Positions 46,199 to 56,971 of a stretch of 64,000 bases of DNA are shown here, piece by piece. The notes below the pieces were generated by a model, which did no database searches, was not told where the DNA came from, and saw only the letters and a program-made list of their open reading frames with translations. Position 1 is the first letter of the stretch. Each line of letters starts with the position of its first letter. Both the position numbers and the translations under genes were made by a program. This DNA comes from Galerina marginata (Eukaryota; Basidiomycota; Agaricomycetes; Agaricales; Galerinaceae): contig JAECYW010000004.1 of assembly GCA_023014335.1 (NCBI GenBank), positions 3,720,001 through 3,784,000 of the forward strand. Direction: 5' to 3'.

Positions 46199-48064
46199 TC
46201 AGGGTTCGTACATCACCAGGAAGGACGGCCGTATGGCGTCGTTGTTGTATACCACGAGCTCGTCGTAGTTCAAGCTGCCACCCTTTTCTGCCAGGACCTA
46301 TTGGACGCAAGAGGTCGTTTCAGAATCGAGGTGTGTTGTAATCCGATTGCTTTACTTACCGAATCGAATCCCGAAGGTGGCGCCGTCAAGGACGTGTTGT
46401 CTTGTAACAGTTTGCAACCCTTGCCTACGATGACTTTATTCAAAAGGATTGCCTTCAGCGAAGATTTGCAATCGTTATGGGAGTAGTCATTCGATCTGAA
46501 ACGGCCATCAATGCGTAATTTAAACGGGAAGGATTGGAGCCGACTGACTTGGACGACGTCGAAGACGTATAAATCCCTTTTCCGAACCTGGTTTCTGGGT
46601 CAGCATTTGATCAAGGTTTCATGCTCGAACAGACGAACCTTCCCCAGCCCGTCTTCTTGCCCCAGAGGGAAATGTCGTAGGATGTCCGAATGATGCAACA
46701 AAGGGAACAGTTGGTCGTAGAGCAGAACTGGGTTTGTCCTTTGTCTCCGAGGTTGCAGACACGCCGAGTACCATGCCAACGCCGATTTTCGTTTCCTTCA
46801 GAGCGTCCGGAGGATACGAATTGTCCACGAGTCTCGACGGCAGCCCTGCCAACATCATTACAGCAAGTTAAACACAAGGAAAGGCAAACTCCATAGAAGG
46901 GCATTTTTACCGATAGGCGTTGTATGAAGCCAGCGACGCCGGAGGAGCGAGGATCTTGTACACGCGTCGCACAGGTGGGCAGACCGTCCCAACGTGTCTC
47001 CATGACGCTTTGAACTGATCGGACACTGCACAGGCGTTCAATTAACACGATGACGATGATACTTGAAGAAAATGGTTTCAACACACCGCTCTTGAATGTG
47101 ACGTGTCCTGTAGGCACTTCCAAAATCATGGGGCCTTTGCTCTCCGCGTCGTCGATGCATGTCTGGCTGCAAAAGTGCGAGTTTGCCATCTTGGGGGCTT
47201 GCAGGCACATCAGACACAGATTTTCTCCGAGGCTGTGGAATAACGTCAGCTTTCGGTGTGCGGTATTGAGGCGTAGCAAACGAACGTCTTGTGCGCTAGT
47301 GAGCAGTAATCGTGCCCGCCGGTATGAGGAGGGTTTTGGCATCCTGGAGCTTGGCATACTGCTACTAGGACGTTAGGTTGAAATATTGCGTCCAGAGGAA
47401 GCTTGGTCAATTACCAGCGATCGAGCCCGCTGCAGTCATTTTCCTCTGAGGGCCATGTGCGCTCTTGGCGCAGGCTTTGCTGCAGAAATCGTGCGTCTTC
47501 GTCCCATCTGAATATTTGGGTCTGTTATGGCAGAACTAATTGAAATGTGAAGCGTCAAGGCTAAATCTGGGTCGCAAATCGATAAAGCGCACATTACAAT
47601 TGCCCGCATTTCCGGACCCCGAGGCAGATCCGTTTTGGCTGCCGTTGCTGTTAAGCTTCTTATTTGCGCATGTCTTCCCGCAATATGGATGCGTTTTGCT
47701 GCCATCAAAGTGTTTTGGGCGGATTTGACACACCTGGCATCGTAAGTTTGGATTATTCATTGCCAGTCGGATATTCACTGACCTCGCATAGGGCTACAGG
47801 ATTAATTGCAGGAGGAGTGGTTCCTGCATTATTGTTGGTCGTGGTCGAAGTTGTCCCATTTGCGTTGGCCGAAGGCTTTGGGCCAGGAGCAGCGACTGGA
47901 GCATTAACCGGCAGTGGTGGGAGGTTTTGAACAGGGGCCGATGGAGCAACACTAGGCGGCGGATTGGGAGGATTCGGCGCAGCCTTCTGGGTCATAGACC
48001 CCAGCGGATAATGGCTAGCCAAAGATCCCAGAATCGAGAGAGCGAGGGGGATATGAGAAGTCAT
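46199..48064 (-). CDS. PARP-like protein 1 with three zinc-finger repeats
   Basis: Starts at 48064 (MTSHIPLALSILGSLASHYP, possibly a signal/anchor) with a proline-rich region. Three related Cys-rich modules follow: LCEVCQIRPKHFDGSKTHPY..CGKTCA, CNFCHNRPKYSDGTKTHDFC and LCLMCLQAPKMANSHFCSQ. The catalytic part includes FKASWRHVGTVCPPVRRVYK, NENRRWHGTRRVCNLGDKG, CSLCCIIRTSYDISLWGKKT, FGKGIYTSSTSSKSNDYS and LNYDELVVYNNDAIRPSFLV, ending MYEP, TGA at 46199-46201. WHGT, GIY and YDE supply the H-Y-E triad of poly(ADP-ribose) polymerases. At least eight exons. It probably transfers ADP-ribose from NAD+; chain length and target are unknown. Divergent from PARP-like 2. Confidence 0.83.
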
Positions 48065-48316
48065 CGCAAACTAGGACAACAATACCATGCACTGGAAAAA
48101 TCGGCAATCTTGAAAGGAGAAGAAGGGGATCAACGCGTCGATTTTTAACCAGTTGTTGAAACCAGTTAACAACACGCTGGTACAGCATCGATTTTCACTC
48201 GCAGAAACGAGGATGCTGCGTGCCCATCACGAGGCCGTTGCACACCCTTTATACGATCCTGATATCAACGACCTGCGTCTCATTTCCCATCGATATCTTC
48301 AATTCCGAACCTCACC
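48065..48316. promoter_or_regulatory. Shared divergent promoter of PARP-like 1 and 2
   Basis: 252 bp separate the start codons at 48064 (-) and 48317 (+). The head-to-head pair may be co-regulated. No specific site identified. Confidence 0.5.
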
Positions 48317-49551
48317 ATGGTTTCGCTCGTGAAAAATGTAGTGCACTGGGGATCAAGCTCGCGGTCCAAGACTCCTGCACCTGCCCAAGTCGACCTGTGC
48401 GAGGTAGGCCCTTCCGCTTCGTTTGGAGGGTTTCGTGCTGACGACGCGTTATTTGGAAGATCTGTGGGAAGAAGCCCAAGTTCGTCGAAAATGGGCACAA
48501 GCACCCTTATTGCAGCAGGAGCTGCGCACGAAGCGGTACGGGTCCCAGTCCGACCGCTTGCATGCTTCATGGATGCCGTGCGACGGGCAAGCCTGCCTTC
48601 GCTAACTTTTGCTCGGAGGCCCATGCGAGGTATGGCCATGAAACGATTTTGATTCCTGCGCTTTAACGTTTGGCTTGTAGGGAGGGCGTGCGGATAGGTC
48701 AGGTCGAAGGTTGTGAGTTGTGCGAGACCCAACCTCGGATGGTAGGAACGATGTGTATCCCTTGTGATCGTCTCGTTCGAGTTGAACCGCGGCTTCGAGA
48801 GCTGAGCTCTGATGGGAAGTTATTCAAAAATTGTGCGTATCACTTTCGACCGAAGGAAGTCCTGTTTTCTGACACTCTTATCAGTACGAGCACAATTTTT
48901 AAGTGAATGGGAATCACCTACAACACATCCAACGTTCGAAAAGGTATACGAGATTATCCTTCCCCGCGACGTACGCATTCGGCATGATCAATACAGGCAA
49001 GTTGAACCAAGCTCTCGTGATAGGTCGTGGTACATGGGACTGATCTTTTTCCAGAGCTTCGAACTCGACTTTTGAAGAAGTCCGAAGCTTCCACAGCTCT
49101 CAGTGCATCTGCGATCTTGGTTCCAAAGAGCCCGTCTTGTGCAATTTCAAATCGTGCAGCATCTGCTGCATCGTCAAATCCTCGTTCAACTCATTCGCCT
49201 TTGGCGCTAGTTCTAACAACGGAAGGTATGTTAACCCCAATTCCAACTTGTATATAGCGGACACTCACCTGTATCAGGTTCGGAGAAGGTGTATACTCAT
49301 ACCGAAATCCTGCCCTGGCAGACCGCTTCGCAACTTCTTGCACGTCGTCGCCCTATCGCGTCATGATCGCCTGTGACGTGGCTGTTGAACCAACACAAGC
49401 AGAGCCCGAAGAGGTTGGTCGTTCGCCCCGCTTCACGCAATTGAGATCGATGCTGAAATGGTTTCAGTCCGCCGAGGAAGAGTCGCTCTTCGTGCCGCTG
49501 GCTGACGGTATCCTGCCTGCGTACGTGTTTATGTACACTACGAGCAAGTAA
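48317..49551 (+). CDS. PARP-like protein 2 with zinc fingers and degenerate catalytic triad
   Basis: Exon 1 from 48317 (MVSLVKNVVHWGSSSRSKTP) runs into a finger ICGKKPKFVENGHKHPYCSR. A second follows (CMLHGCRATGKPAFANFCSE), then a third Cys-rich segment (EGCELCETQPRMVGTMCIPC). The catalytic-like part has FEEVRSFHSSQCICDLGSKE, CSICCIVKSSFNSFAFG, FGEGVYSYRNPALADRF and ESLFVPLADGILPAYVFMYT. It ends TTSK, TAA at 49549-49551. The histidine (FHSS for WHGT) and tyrosine (GVY) are kept. Aligning the last strand on P-A-Y-V-F-M-Y puts serine where the glutamate should be. It may be a mono-ADP-ribosyltransferase or an inactive NAD-binding paralogue. Confidence 0.78.
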
Positions 49552-49661
49552 AGGGTTTGCGAAAGATGATGTAAATTATAAAAAGGAACAGAAAAGCGAA
49601 TAAAGATTTGGATAAATTATGAATATACATTAATATCTTGTGGAGGCAAATAAGGAAGGGA

Positions 49662-51107
49662 TTACGACGCCAGAGGCGTCTTGAATAAGGTGGTAATCAA
49701 AGCACGAAGTTTGGACTTCGACTTTGGCATTTCACCGTAGACAACGAGGTATGCAGGACGTATTGCATCGTTGTCATATACAACGGTCTCCTCGTAGTTC
49801 AAATCGACACCTGGTTCGCCAACAACCTGAGCAGGTGGTCAGTAACGAAACAAAATGAGTTCTATGATCGAACTTACAGAATGGTGCCCGCACGGTGGCT
49901 CTGTTAGCCCAGTTGAATTTTCACGACGTTTGTGTGGATTTCCTACAACCACGCGGCTCACAAGTTGCACTTGGAACTTTGATGATTGATCGCCATTCAA
50001 AGTGTAGTCGTCGGCCTCTGCATAAATAATTAGGTCTAGTCCATAAACGACATGGAAAACTTACTTGACGAGCAGGCAGTGGTATATATCCCAGTTCCAA
50101 AACGCCGGAATTTGTTTTTGGTACCTGGACACGAAGTGTAAGTAACGAATAACGTACGAAGTTCGTGAATACGGACCGCATTTCCTGACATCGAACGAAT
50201 TCCGAATTATGCAACAAAGATGGCATCTTGACAGGTTACAAAGCCGGACTCTGCTCCCGTCTTCGCCCAACCCACAAAAACGATTGGTGCCATGGAAGAG
50301 GAGTTGCTCATTAGCTGGGTTCTTTGTTCGGTTACGCAGAGTGGGTGACGAAAGTACGAGGGCACTAAAACGATACGTTGATCAGCTTTGCTTCTTGTTT
50401 GTAGCCAAAGAGCACTTACCGATAGCGATGGTAAGGTTTCAGGTTGGAATCCGACGACAGGATTTTAAACACGGCATGAACCTTCGGTTTAGGTTTATTA
50501 GAGTGTTTCCATCCTTTGTTAAAATTTCTTTCGACTAGTAAGAATTTTGTTAGATTTATTGTATACAGGGGGAAAAAAGACGCGACTTACTCATGGAGAA
50601 TTGAGGATCACTGGAGGAGAGGAGGCGCAGCCTCTTTGATTTGCCATATCCCTTGTTCTCAGGGTGGTCAAAGCTGAATTCGTCGACAATCATAGACATT
50701 TCGCTGTAGAATAATCTGATGAGGTTGGGGTTTAGTAAAGTTCAATAATAAAGGAATTTCAAGTCCTACCCATTCCGTAAGGCAAAAACGCGTTCCAAGT
50801 CGCATCACGGAGTCAGCAAGACGTTTCCGAAGTATTCCAGGTAGGTATGCACGACGACCCAACGTGTTTTTTCAACATGTTGCATCGCATTTTCATTTGC
50901 CATCGATACGAAACCGAATTCAATTGGACTCCAGTTTCCTGTTCCTCCGCAAACCGTGAATTGTAAGAAAGTCGGTTTACTGTCAGATGGTGGTTGATAA
51001 ACGAAATTTATGCCTATCTTGTTGAATTTACAGAGAAAACGTATGGTGGTTGAGGTCAAGTTCAGTTGTGCGGTCACGGGCACGGGCTCGTGCCAACAGA
51101 GGCTCAC
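49662..51107 (-). CDS. PARP-like protein 3 without zinc fingers
   Basis: The C-terminal exons are clear: NEQLLFHGTNRFCGLGEDGS, LCNLSRCHLCCIIRNSFDV, RFGTGIYTTACSSK and LNYEETVVYDNDAIRPAYLV, then a basic tail ending FKTPLAS, TAA at 49662-49664. FHGT, GIY and YEE keep all three H-Y-E residues. Upstream exons include LFYSEMSMIVDEFSFDHPEN and, at 50805-51107, a possible first exon reading VTAQLNLTSTTIRFLCKFNK, which is unlike the fingers of PARP-like 1 and 2. The true start and first splice sites are uncertain. Predicted active ADP-ribosyltransferase with an unrecognised N-terminal domain. Confidence 0.72.
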
Positions 51108-51445
51108 TGACTCGTCACATCAGCACTGGTTCCTCTCTTTCTCATCCAGACCGTGATGATCAACGCCTCGAGGCAAATAGACTTCAAACATATCCCGGAA
51201 TCCTGCAGGATGCTTGTGGTTGTTACCGGCACTCTTGACTCATTGCTGCCACGCCGATAAACCGAGATAATCAAGAAACGTTTTCGTGGTGAGGCTTGGT
51301 TGAGAGGAGAACCTTGCCCAGGTTTGGGAAACTCGTCAACAAACACCTTCAAGAAGCCACCGTCGAGCTGTATATCTCGTGCAAGACGTTCTGTTACAAT
51401 CGATTTTACCTACTTTATTCATATTCCCACTTCGCAAGCCCGACT
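51108..51445. other. Intergenic region between PARP-like 3 and NADAR gene
   Basis: About 340 bp between divergent genes. A minus-strand ORF at 51104-51352 might belong to PARP-like 3 if its start is further upstream, but shows no domain. Confidence 0.45.
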
Positions 51446-52514
51446 ATGCAAACTCGCAAAACAATAACCATTGTTACCTCTCCTCCAATCACCACAAAGG
51501 GACTGCCGATTCTCAATTCTCTGTCGTCGCCGGCGACGAAGCAGGCACCGGTATACCGCGTAGAGGAGCGAAGTCGAACGATCTATGTGGCTTCGGACGT
51601 TGATCCAGCTCAATGGGATACGCACAGCCTGAATACCATTTTCACCCTGGCAGAGGCACCTGAAACCAGTCCAGAAACTTCTACAGCTTCTACAGAACCT
51701 ATCCGTAGAACCAGGTCCTCTGTCGACACTCAAATCACCATTACGGAGGAACCGTCTGACCGAAGCGACGAATCACGGGTAAATTCGCCCAGAATCAGTG
51801 TTTATCGCACTCGTCGAACTGGTGTCAAGAGTGCGAGCGCTGTGCCCCCTACATCTGGCAATCCTCGACGGACCGGCTCTTTCAAGACGCCACCCAGCCG
51901 CCCTCGAATTTTATTCTATCACAAGCACGATCCTCATTATGGCTTCACGAATTTCTCTCCCCATCCTGTCATTTACAATGGCAAAAAGTATCCCACAAGT
52001 GAACACCTTTTCCAGTCTTTCAAGGTAAATACGTTCAAATGGAATTGCCGCTGTTAACTTTTTCTGACCACAAAACATTCTAGTTCCAACAGCATCGGCC
52101 AAACCTAGCCGAGCACATACGAACATGTTCAGAAAGACCAAGTGTCGCATTTTCTGAGGCTCGTCGTTTCCAACCTGAGGTACGACCCGACTGGAAGCAA
52201 GTGAATATCGAAAAGGTAAATTTCATCTTTTGTCGGTGTTTAACGATAGTCATGATAAATCGACAATAGATGGATCAAACATTATTCCACAAATTCACGC
52301 AACACGCCGATCTACAAGCTGAGCTTTTAGCCACAGGCGATGCAGAACTCATCGAGGTAAATCCACCACCCTTCCATCGCGATGCTTACTAATAGCTGTA
52401 CAGGATTCCGACAAAGACGCTTTCTGGGGAGTGGGAGCAGACAGGAAAGGCCGCAATGAGCTCGGCAAGTGCCTCGAGAGATTGCGAGCCAAACTCCGTG
52501 GTAGCGGGTGTTAG
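51446..52514 (+). CDS. NADAR-domain protein (predicted N-glycosidase)
   Basis: The start at 51446 (MQTRKTITIVTSPPITTKGL) is preferred over the in-frame ATG at 51296, whose extension looks like untranslated DNA. A serine/threonine-rich disordered N-terminus (about 150 residues) precedes the NADAR domain: RILFYHKHDPHYGFTNFSPH, VIYNGKKYPTSEHLFQSFKF, SERPSVAFSEARRFQPEVRP, MDQTLFHKFTQHADLQ, DKDAFWGVGADRKGRNELGK. Four exons; stop TAG at 52512-52514. NADAR enzymes hydrolyse N-glycosidic bonds, either of early riboflavin intermediates (YbiA type) or of ADP-ribose on guanine in bacterial DNA. Here it neighbours three PARP-like genes, which suggests a role in ADP-ribose metabolism; that link is inference. 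Confidence 0.9.
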
Positions 52515-52794
52515 ATCTTTCATCGATAGCTGCCTCGCGTTCATCGTACCGCTTTCTCTCTGTTTTCGATATTCGATACTGCTTGCAACACGTGTGCTCA
52601 TTGAAACCCGTCCTTGCGGCTGATGTTGATGCTGTTTGATCTTCGCCGGATATCGCATATCTGAATCTGAATCGTCGACGTTGCTGGCTGGCCTCGAGGA
52701 AGGGGTGCGCAGCGATATTAAAACGAAGGACGGAAACCTGGCGAACGTTTGAACGAATCCATCCGCCCCTCTTGTCTCATTACATCGAATCGAC

Positions 52795-53955
52795 ATGGCA
52801 ACTTCAGCTGCAACCATCCCGGTCTCCCAACAACCTCAACTCTGTGATGTACGTGCTCCTTCGGCTTGTTTGAGCCACCCTGAATTAATCGTTATTCCAT
52901 TCAGTATTGCCACCAGAAACCGAAATTTTCAAACCACTCCTACTGCTCGAAGACCTGCGCCGGACAGGCTGCAGCGCTGTGCAACGTATGACACTTTCCA
53001 TTGAGCTCGCGAAATCCGTCTTCGGACCGACTTCTTATGCCCACAATTACAGCAATGCCATAAGAAGCCCAAATTCCAAAACTTCGACTACTGTGGCAAG
53101 AACTGTGCGGCATTGGCCAATCCAGGCGGGAAGGCTCGCAACGCTGGTACAGGGGCGACCCAGCCTGTCCCTGGTCCTGCTTCGAAGGCACCCTATTCGA
53201 AACCGGCCAACGTAAAGAACCCTCAGCAGGCGCCCGCGTTTGATCCTGTACAATTAGCCAGTACGTCCATTCCATATCCATTTCTAACGCTAATTACACA
53301 TCATCCTCATCTCATCTTATCCTCATTCTCCTCCATATAGAACTCGTCGCGCAGCACATTCCCCAAGTCCAAGCCCTGATTAATCCAGGTGCAGGTTCAG
53401 GTCACAACCCCGCGCCCGCACCTCAACCGCCAGTCTCGAACCCATTCCCGGGGCCTTCGGCCCAGGTCATACCCCCCAATAACAACGCCTACACCGCACC
53501 CGTCACCAACCCCTTCCTCAATCCGGCCTACCAGGTCGCCCCTGCGCAGAACCCGGTGTCGAATGGTGCAGTGAACTTGGTGACTCCTTCGAATCCCCTC
53601 CCTGCCGCTCAACCACTTCATATTAGCACGCAGCAAGCTGCCGATGATTTTGAGTGCCTTATCCCTGGCTGCGGCCAGCCTGTCCACGTTGACGCGAAAG
53701 GAGTAAAAGCGAGCGATTACTGCTCGATGCGGCATCGCGAGTGCGTTTTCTTGCTTGAGTTTAGTTCATTAGATGGAACACTGATTCATTTTATTGGTTA
53801 TCGTTTACAGAGAAGCCGTTGCGTCTGGTTTAGTGTCCCCCTGCATCATGTGCTTGACCCTGCCGCAGAGCGACACCGACTACTTCTGTTCTCGAGGATG
53901 TAGGGAGGAGTCGATGAATAAACAGCTAGAATACGACGACGACGAATCTGAGTGA
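52795..53955 (+). CDS. Zinc-finger protein sharing fingers with the PARP-like genes
   Basis: Exon 1 (52795, MATSAATIPVSQQPQLCD) joins YCHQKPKFSNHSYCSKTCAG, then QCHKKPKFQNFDYCGKNCAA. These are the same C-x2-C...Y-C-x3-C modules as in PARP-like 1 and 2. A proline/asparagine-rich linker (NNNAYTAPVTNPFLNPAYQV) leads to C-terminal modules FECLIPGCGQPVHVDAKG...YCSMRHRE and SPCIMCLTLPQSDTDYFCSR. An acidic end (EYDDDESE) precedes TGA at 53953-53955. No catalytic PARP part is present. It could be a finger-only partner or competitor of the PARP-like proteins. Biochemical role unknown. Confidence 0.8.
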
Positions 53956-54544
53956 TCTGCTCTGTTCCAGGGTTCGACCTCGGTTACTGTACTCGGCTCG
54001 GCTACCGTAGTGTAATTCCCTGTAATCTCTAATCTCGATATCTCTGTCCCTGCTCGTTATCTCGATATTTAATATTATCTTTCCGCCGGTCCTCCTGCAG
54101 GCGCGCTTCACGTATTAAAACGAGGCCTTCAGGCTGTGATTCCGGAAAGTGACCCTGAGTGCGGAATGGGTGGACTGCTTCCGCGAACGTCGTATTAAAT
54201 GGCGTCACAATCAAAGCGGCATGCTCAGCGTAAGTAAATTAATGAAGAGTAGGAATAGAATGCAAATGAGTTATAGAATGCAAATGAGTTAGTAATGCTA
54301 CAGAGATGAATAGTGAGATGAACGGATGGGAAGTGGGGATGAATAGGCGGAAGTATAGTATTTGGAAATTATAATGGAAAAGTAATTGTACTAATACAGA
54401 CTTGATGATATTTGGAGCTCTAATACATTACAAGTTGAAAGCTTGAGGATATCGTATAGAAATCAGAAGTTGAATGATAACCGGGAAATAATTCGTTGGA
54501 AGGCTCCTGAAGAAAGGAATTCATTTAATCGTAGAAAAAACTCA
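53956..54544. other. AT-rich spacer
   Basis: About 590 bp between convergent genes. It contains a short direct repeat ATAGAATGCAAATGAGTTA (about 54255-54293) and no gene. Confidence 0.55.
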
Positions 54545-55352
54545 TCAGAGACACGAAAACTTACCTAGGAAGGGACGAGATAGACGGGGTGGCTTTTCGC
54601 AAATGTGCGAGTCGATAGCTCGCTGGTCTTCAAAGAGTTCTTTGCAACGACCGCAGACGATTGATCTGCATCGACAGTCCATTAAATACAGCGGTAAGGG
54701 AGATATTTAGGCAACGTACCGGTCATGAATGTCGTGAATATGGAGGTGGTACATCAAGGCCGTGGCGTTGGGCAACACGTCTCGACAACCTGGGCGCAGA
54801 CAAGCAACCTTGTCGTTGGAGCCTACGCCACTCGTTTTGACAACGTTCACGGCCTCCTGAAACTATAAAACAGAGGAAAGTAATTAATAAGCAGAGAAAG
54901 CCATAAGTAAGAAGACGTACAGTGCTCTTCAAGGCTTCGTTGCGCGACTCGCGGTAGACAGCCTTGAGGTTCCTGTCGTGCGCGACAAAAAGCGCGTCGA
55001 GGGAAGCTTCATCCCAGGAATCTGGTTCCGAGTACAGGGACGGAGAGCTGGATCGAGTTTCACTTTCGAACGACTGGGCAGCCCGATAGCGAATGGCAAT
55101 TTCTTGCGCGGGAGTGCTGCCAGAACTTTCGCAAGTCGCGTAGCTAGAGCTTCTGGTGTGCGGCGGGAGTGGCGCGGAAAATTCCCATGCGCTGTACGCG
55201 TCGATTTCGGAGGTCCTCGCGTCGACGATCGCTTTCTTGGGGAAGTAGACGGCGTAGCGTTTGGGGTTCCGTCGCACTTTCGAGGAGATACTTTCGGCTA
55301 CGAGTGCGCGGGCGGCACCTTCGAGGACATAATCACTAGCGTGTGGGTCCAT
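54545..55352 (-). CDS. Small C2H2-type zinc-finger protein
   Basis: Exon 1 (55352 to ~54920) encodes a charged region (MDPHASDYVLEGAARALVAE; KRYAVYFPKKAIVDARTSEI; SSPSLYSEPDSWDEASLDAL). Exon 2 has VACLRPGCRDVLPNATALMY then HLHIH, a C-x4-C...H-x3-H finger. Exon 3 has SIVCGRCKELFEDQRAIDSH then IC, a second C-x2-C finger. Read through, the stop is TGA at 54545-54547. Likely nucleic-acid or protein binding; no orthologue recognised. Confidence 0.6.
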
Positions 55353-55935
55353 TTCGGTTTCAATCGCAAGTAGATGAAGTGAAAGTGCTGAGCAGAGGGG
55401 TTATAGTCTTTAGCAGAGCGACGCAGCGCATTATATACAACTGGCCCGCATTGACTTGTGCCACTTTCCACCTCAGAGACTGTGGCCCAAGGAGTACTAA
55501 TTTGGCCGATGATAAGTTGGGCCATTTGCCATCCATAAGGCGCCAATTGTAAAGCTCAGCCAAACAGGAGATTCGGCGCGCAACAGTGGTGAAATGAAAC
55601 CACTGTACAAGCCACGAGGCTTGTTCAAAATGTGCCATACACCTGTAAAAGGCAAGTAACCCTAGGGAAGAACGGTCGAGAGGCAAACTCGTGTTCACGA
55701 TTTTCTGAAAGCATGGTGATGGGCCATCTCAAGCAGAGGCCAAGCAGTGGCATAAGTGGCACAACGTGACGAGTTGCACTTGTGACACAATCCTCAATGC
55801 GGCAATGTTGAAGCTATCGTCCGTCACGCCCTCCCTTCCGATTACCGCCACCACGAAAAGTTATTTTCTCCTCCCAATCTATCCTCACACGCACAGGAAT
55901 AGCTATCGGAAGCCAGGAGACATCTAAATTGCAAC
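55353..55935. other. Divergent spacer between the C2H2 gene and COQ4
   Basis: About 580 bp with short antisense ORFs only (55360-55698). Presumed promoters of both genes. Confidence 0.5.
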
Positions 55936-56971
55936 ATGTTACAGTGTACATCTGGAACGAGGATTGGTACGGCATCGCTGTGGAAGACTTTGGCAACACC
56001 AATTCTAGACCCAGTCCACCTTTCCGTACGGCAACGTAGAAGGAGGCATGAACTGCAGGAGCCTGGTCCTAGAGCCCGTTCAATCCACACGAAACCCGCC
56101 TATGATGGCCACATTCCCCTGAGCTGGTTTGAGAACGCGTTTCTCGCTGTGGGATCAGCATTTATGTCCCTTGCAGATCCTCGCAGAGGAGGTGAGAGCT
56201 ATATTTTGCCCCCAGAATAAAATTAAAAGACCCTTCACACATAGATATGATCGCAGCTCTCGGAGAGACGACAGCAGGCCCGAGTCTTCCACGTTTGAGG
56301 GACCGTATGCTGGAAAACCCTGAAGGTCGCAGGGTCCTGAAGGAGAGGCCACGCGTTAATTCATCCACAATTGACATGAACAAACTCGTACAGTACCCGG
56401 AGGGCTCCTTTGGACGAGAATATGTAACCTGGCTTGAACGATGTGGCGTGACACCTGATACTCGAGAACCGGTACGCTATGCCACAGAAATTCAATGTCT
56501 CCAAGCCAAGCCCTCATTTTACTGCTTTTCTATCAGGTTCATTATATTGACGATCCTGAGCTTGCATATGTCATGCAACGGTATCGCGAATGTCACGACT
56601 TTTACCATTGCATTTGCAACCTCCCTGTCAATGTCGAATCGGAACTCGCCCTCAAATATTTCGAATTTGCCAATTTGGGGCTACCAATGACTGCGATTTC
56701 CGCTCTATTCGGGCCCCTACGGCTGACACCGCAAAAGAGAGCAAGACTCTTCTCTGAATACGTACCTTGGGCCTTGAAATGCGGAGGAAGTGCACAGAGC
56801 CTGATTACCGTCTACTGGGAGGAGCGATGGGAGCAAAATATCGAGGATATGAAGAAAGAATTCGGTATCTGGAATCCGCCGGAAGCTCGTTGGAGTAAAC
56901 CTTTGAGTGAAGCAAGAATAGCAGCCGATAAGAGGCTGGCAGCGATACAAACCTCCAACGTAGCACAATAA
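55936..56971 (+). CDS. COQ4: COQ4, coenzyme Q biosynthesis protein
   Basis: Mitochondrial inner-membrane matrix-side protein of the CoQ synthome; recent work assigns it an oxidative C1-decarboxylation role on the quinone head group. The N-terminus is rich in arginine (RQRRRRHELQEPGPRARSIH), consistent with a targeting peptide. YDGHIPLSWFENAFLAVGSA and FGREYVTWLERCGVTPDTRE precede the hallmark zinc motif HDFYHCICNLPVNVESE (H-D-x2-H-x11-E), then LKYFEFANLGLPMTAISALF. It ends TSNVAQ, TAA at 56969-56971. Three exons, with introns at about 56193-56245 and 56470-56535. Full length for the family. Confidence 0.93.
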
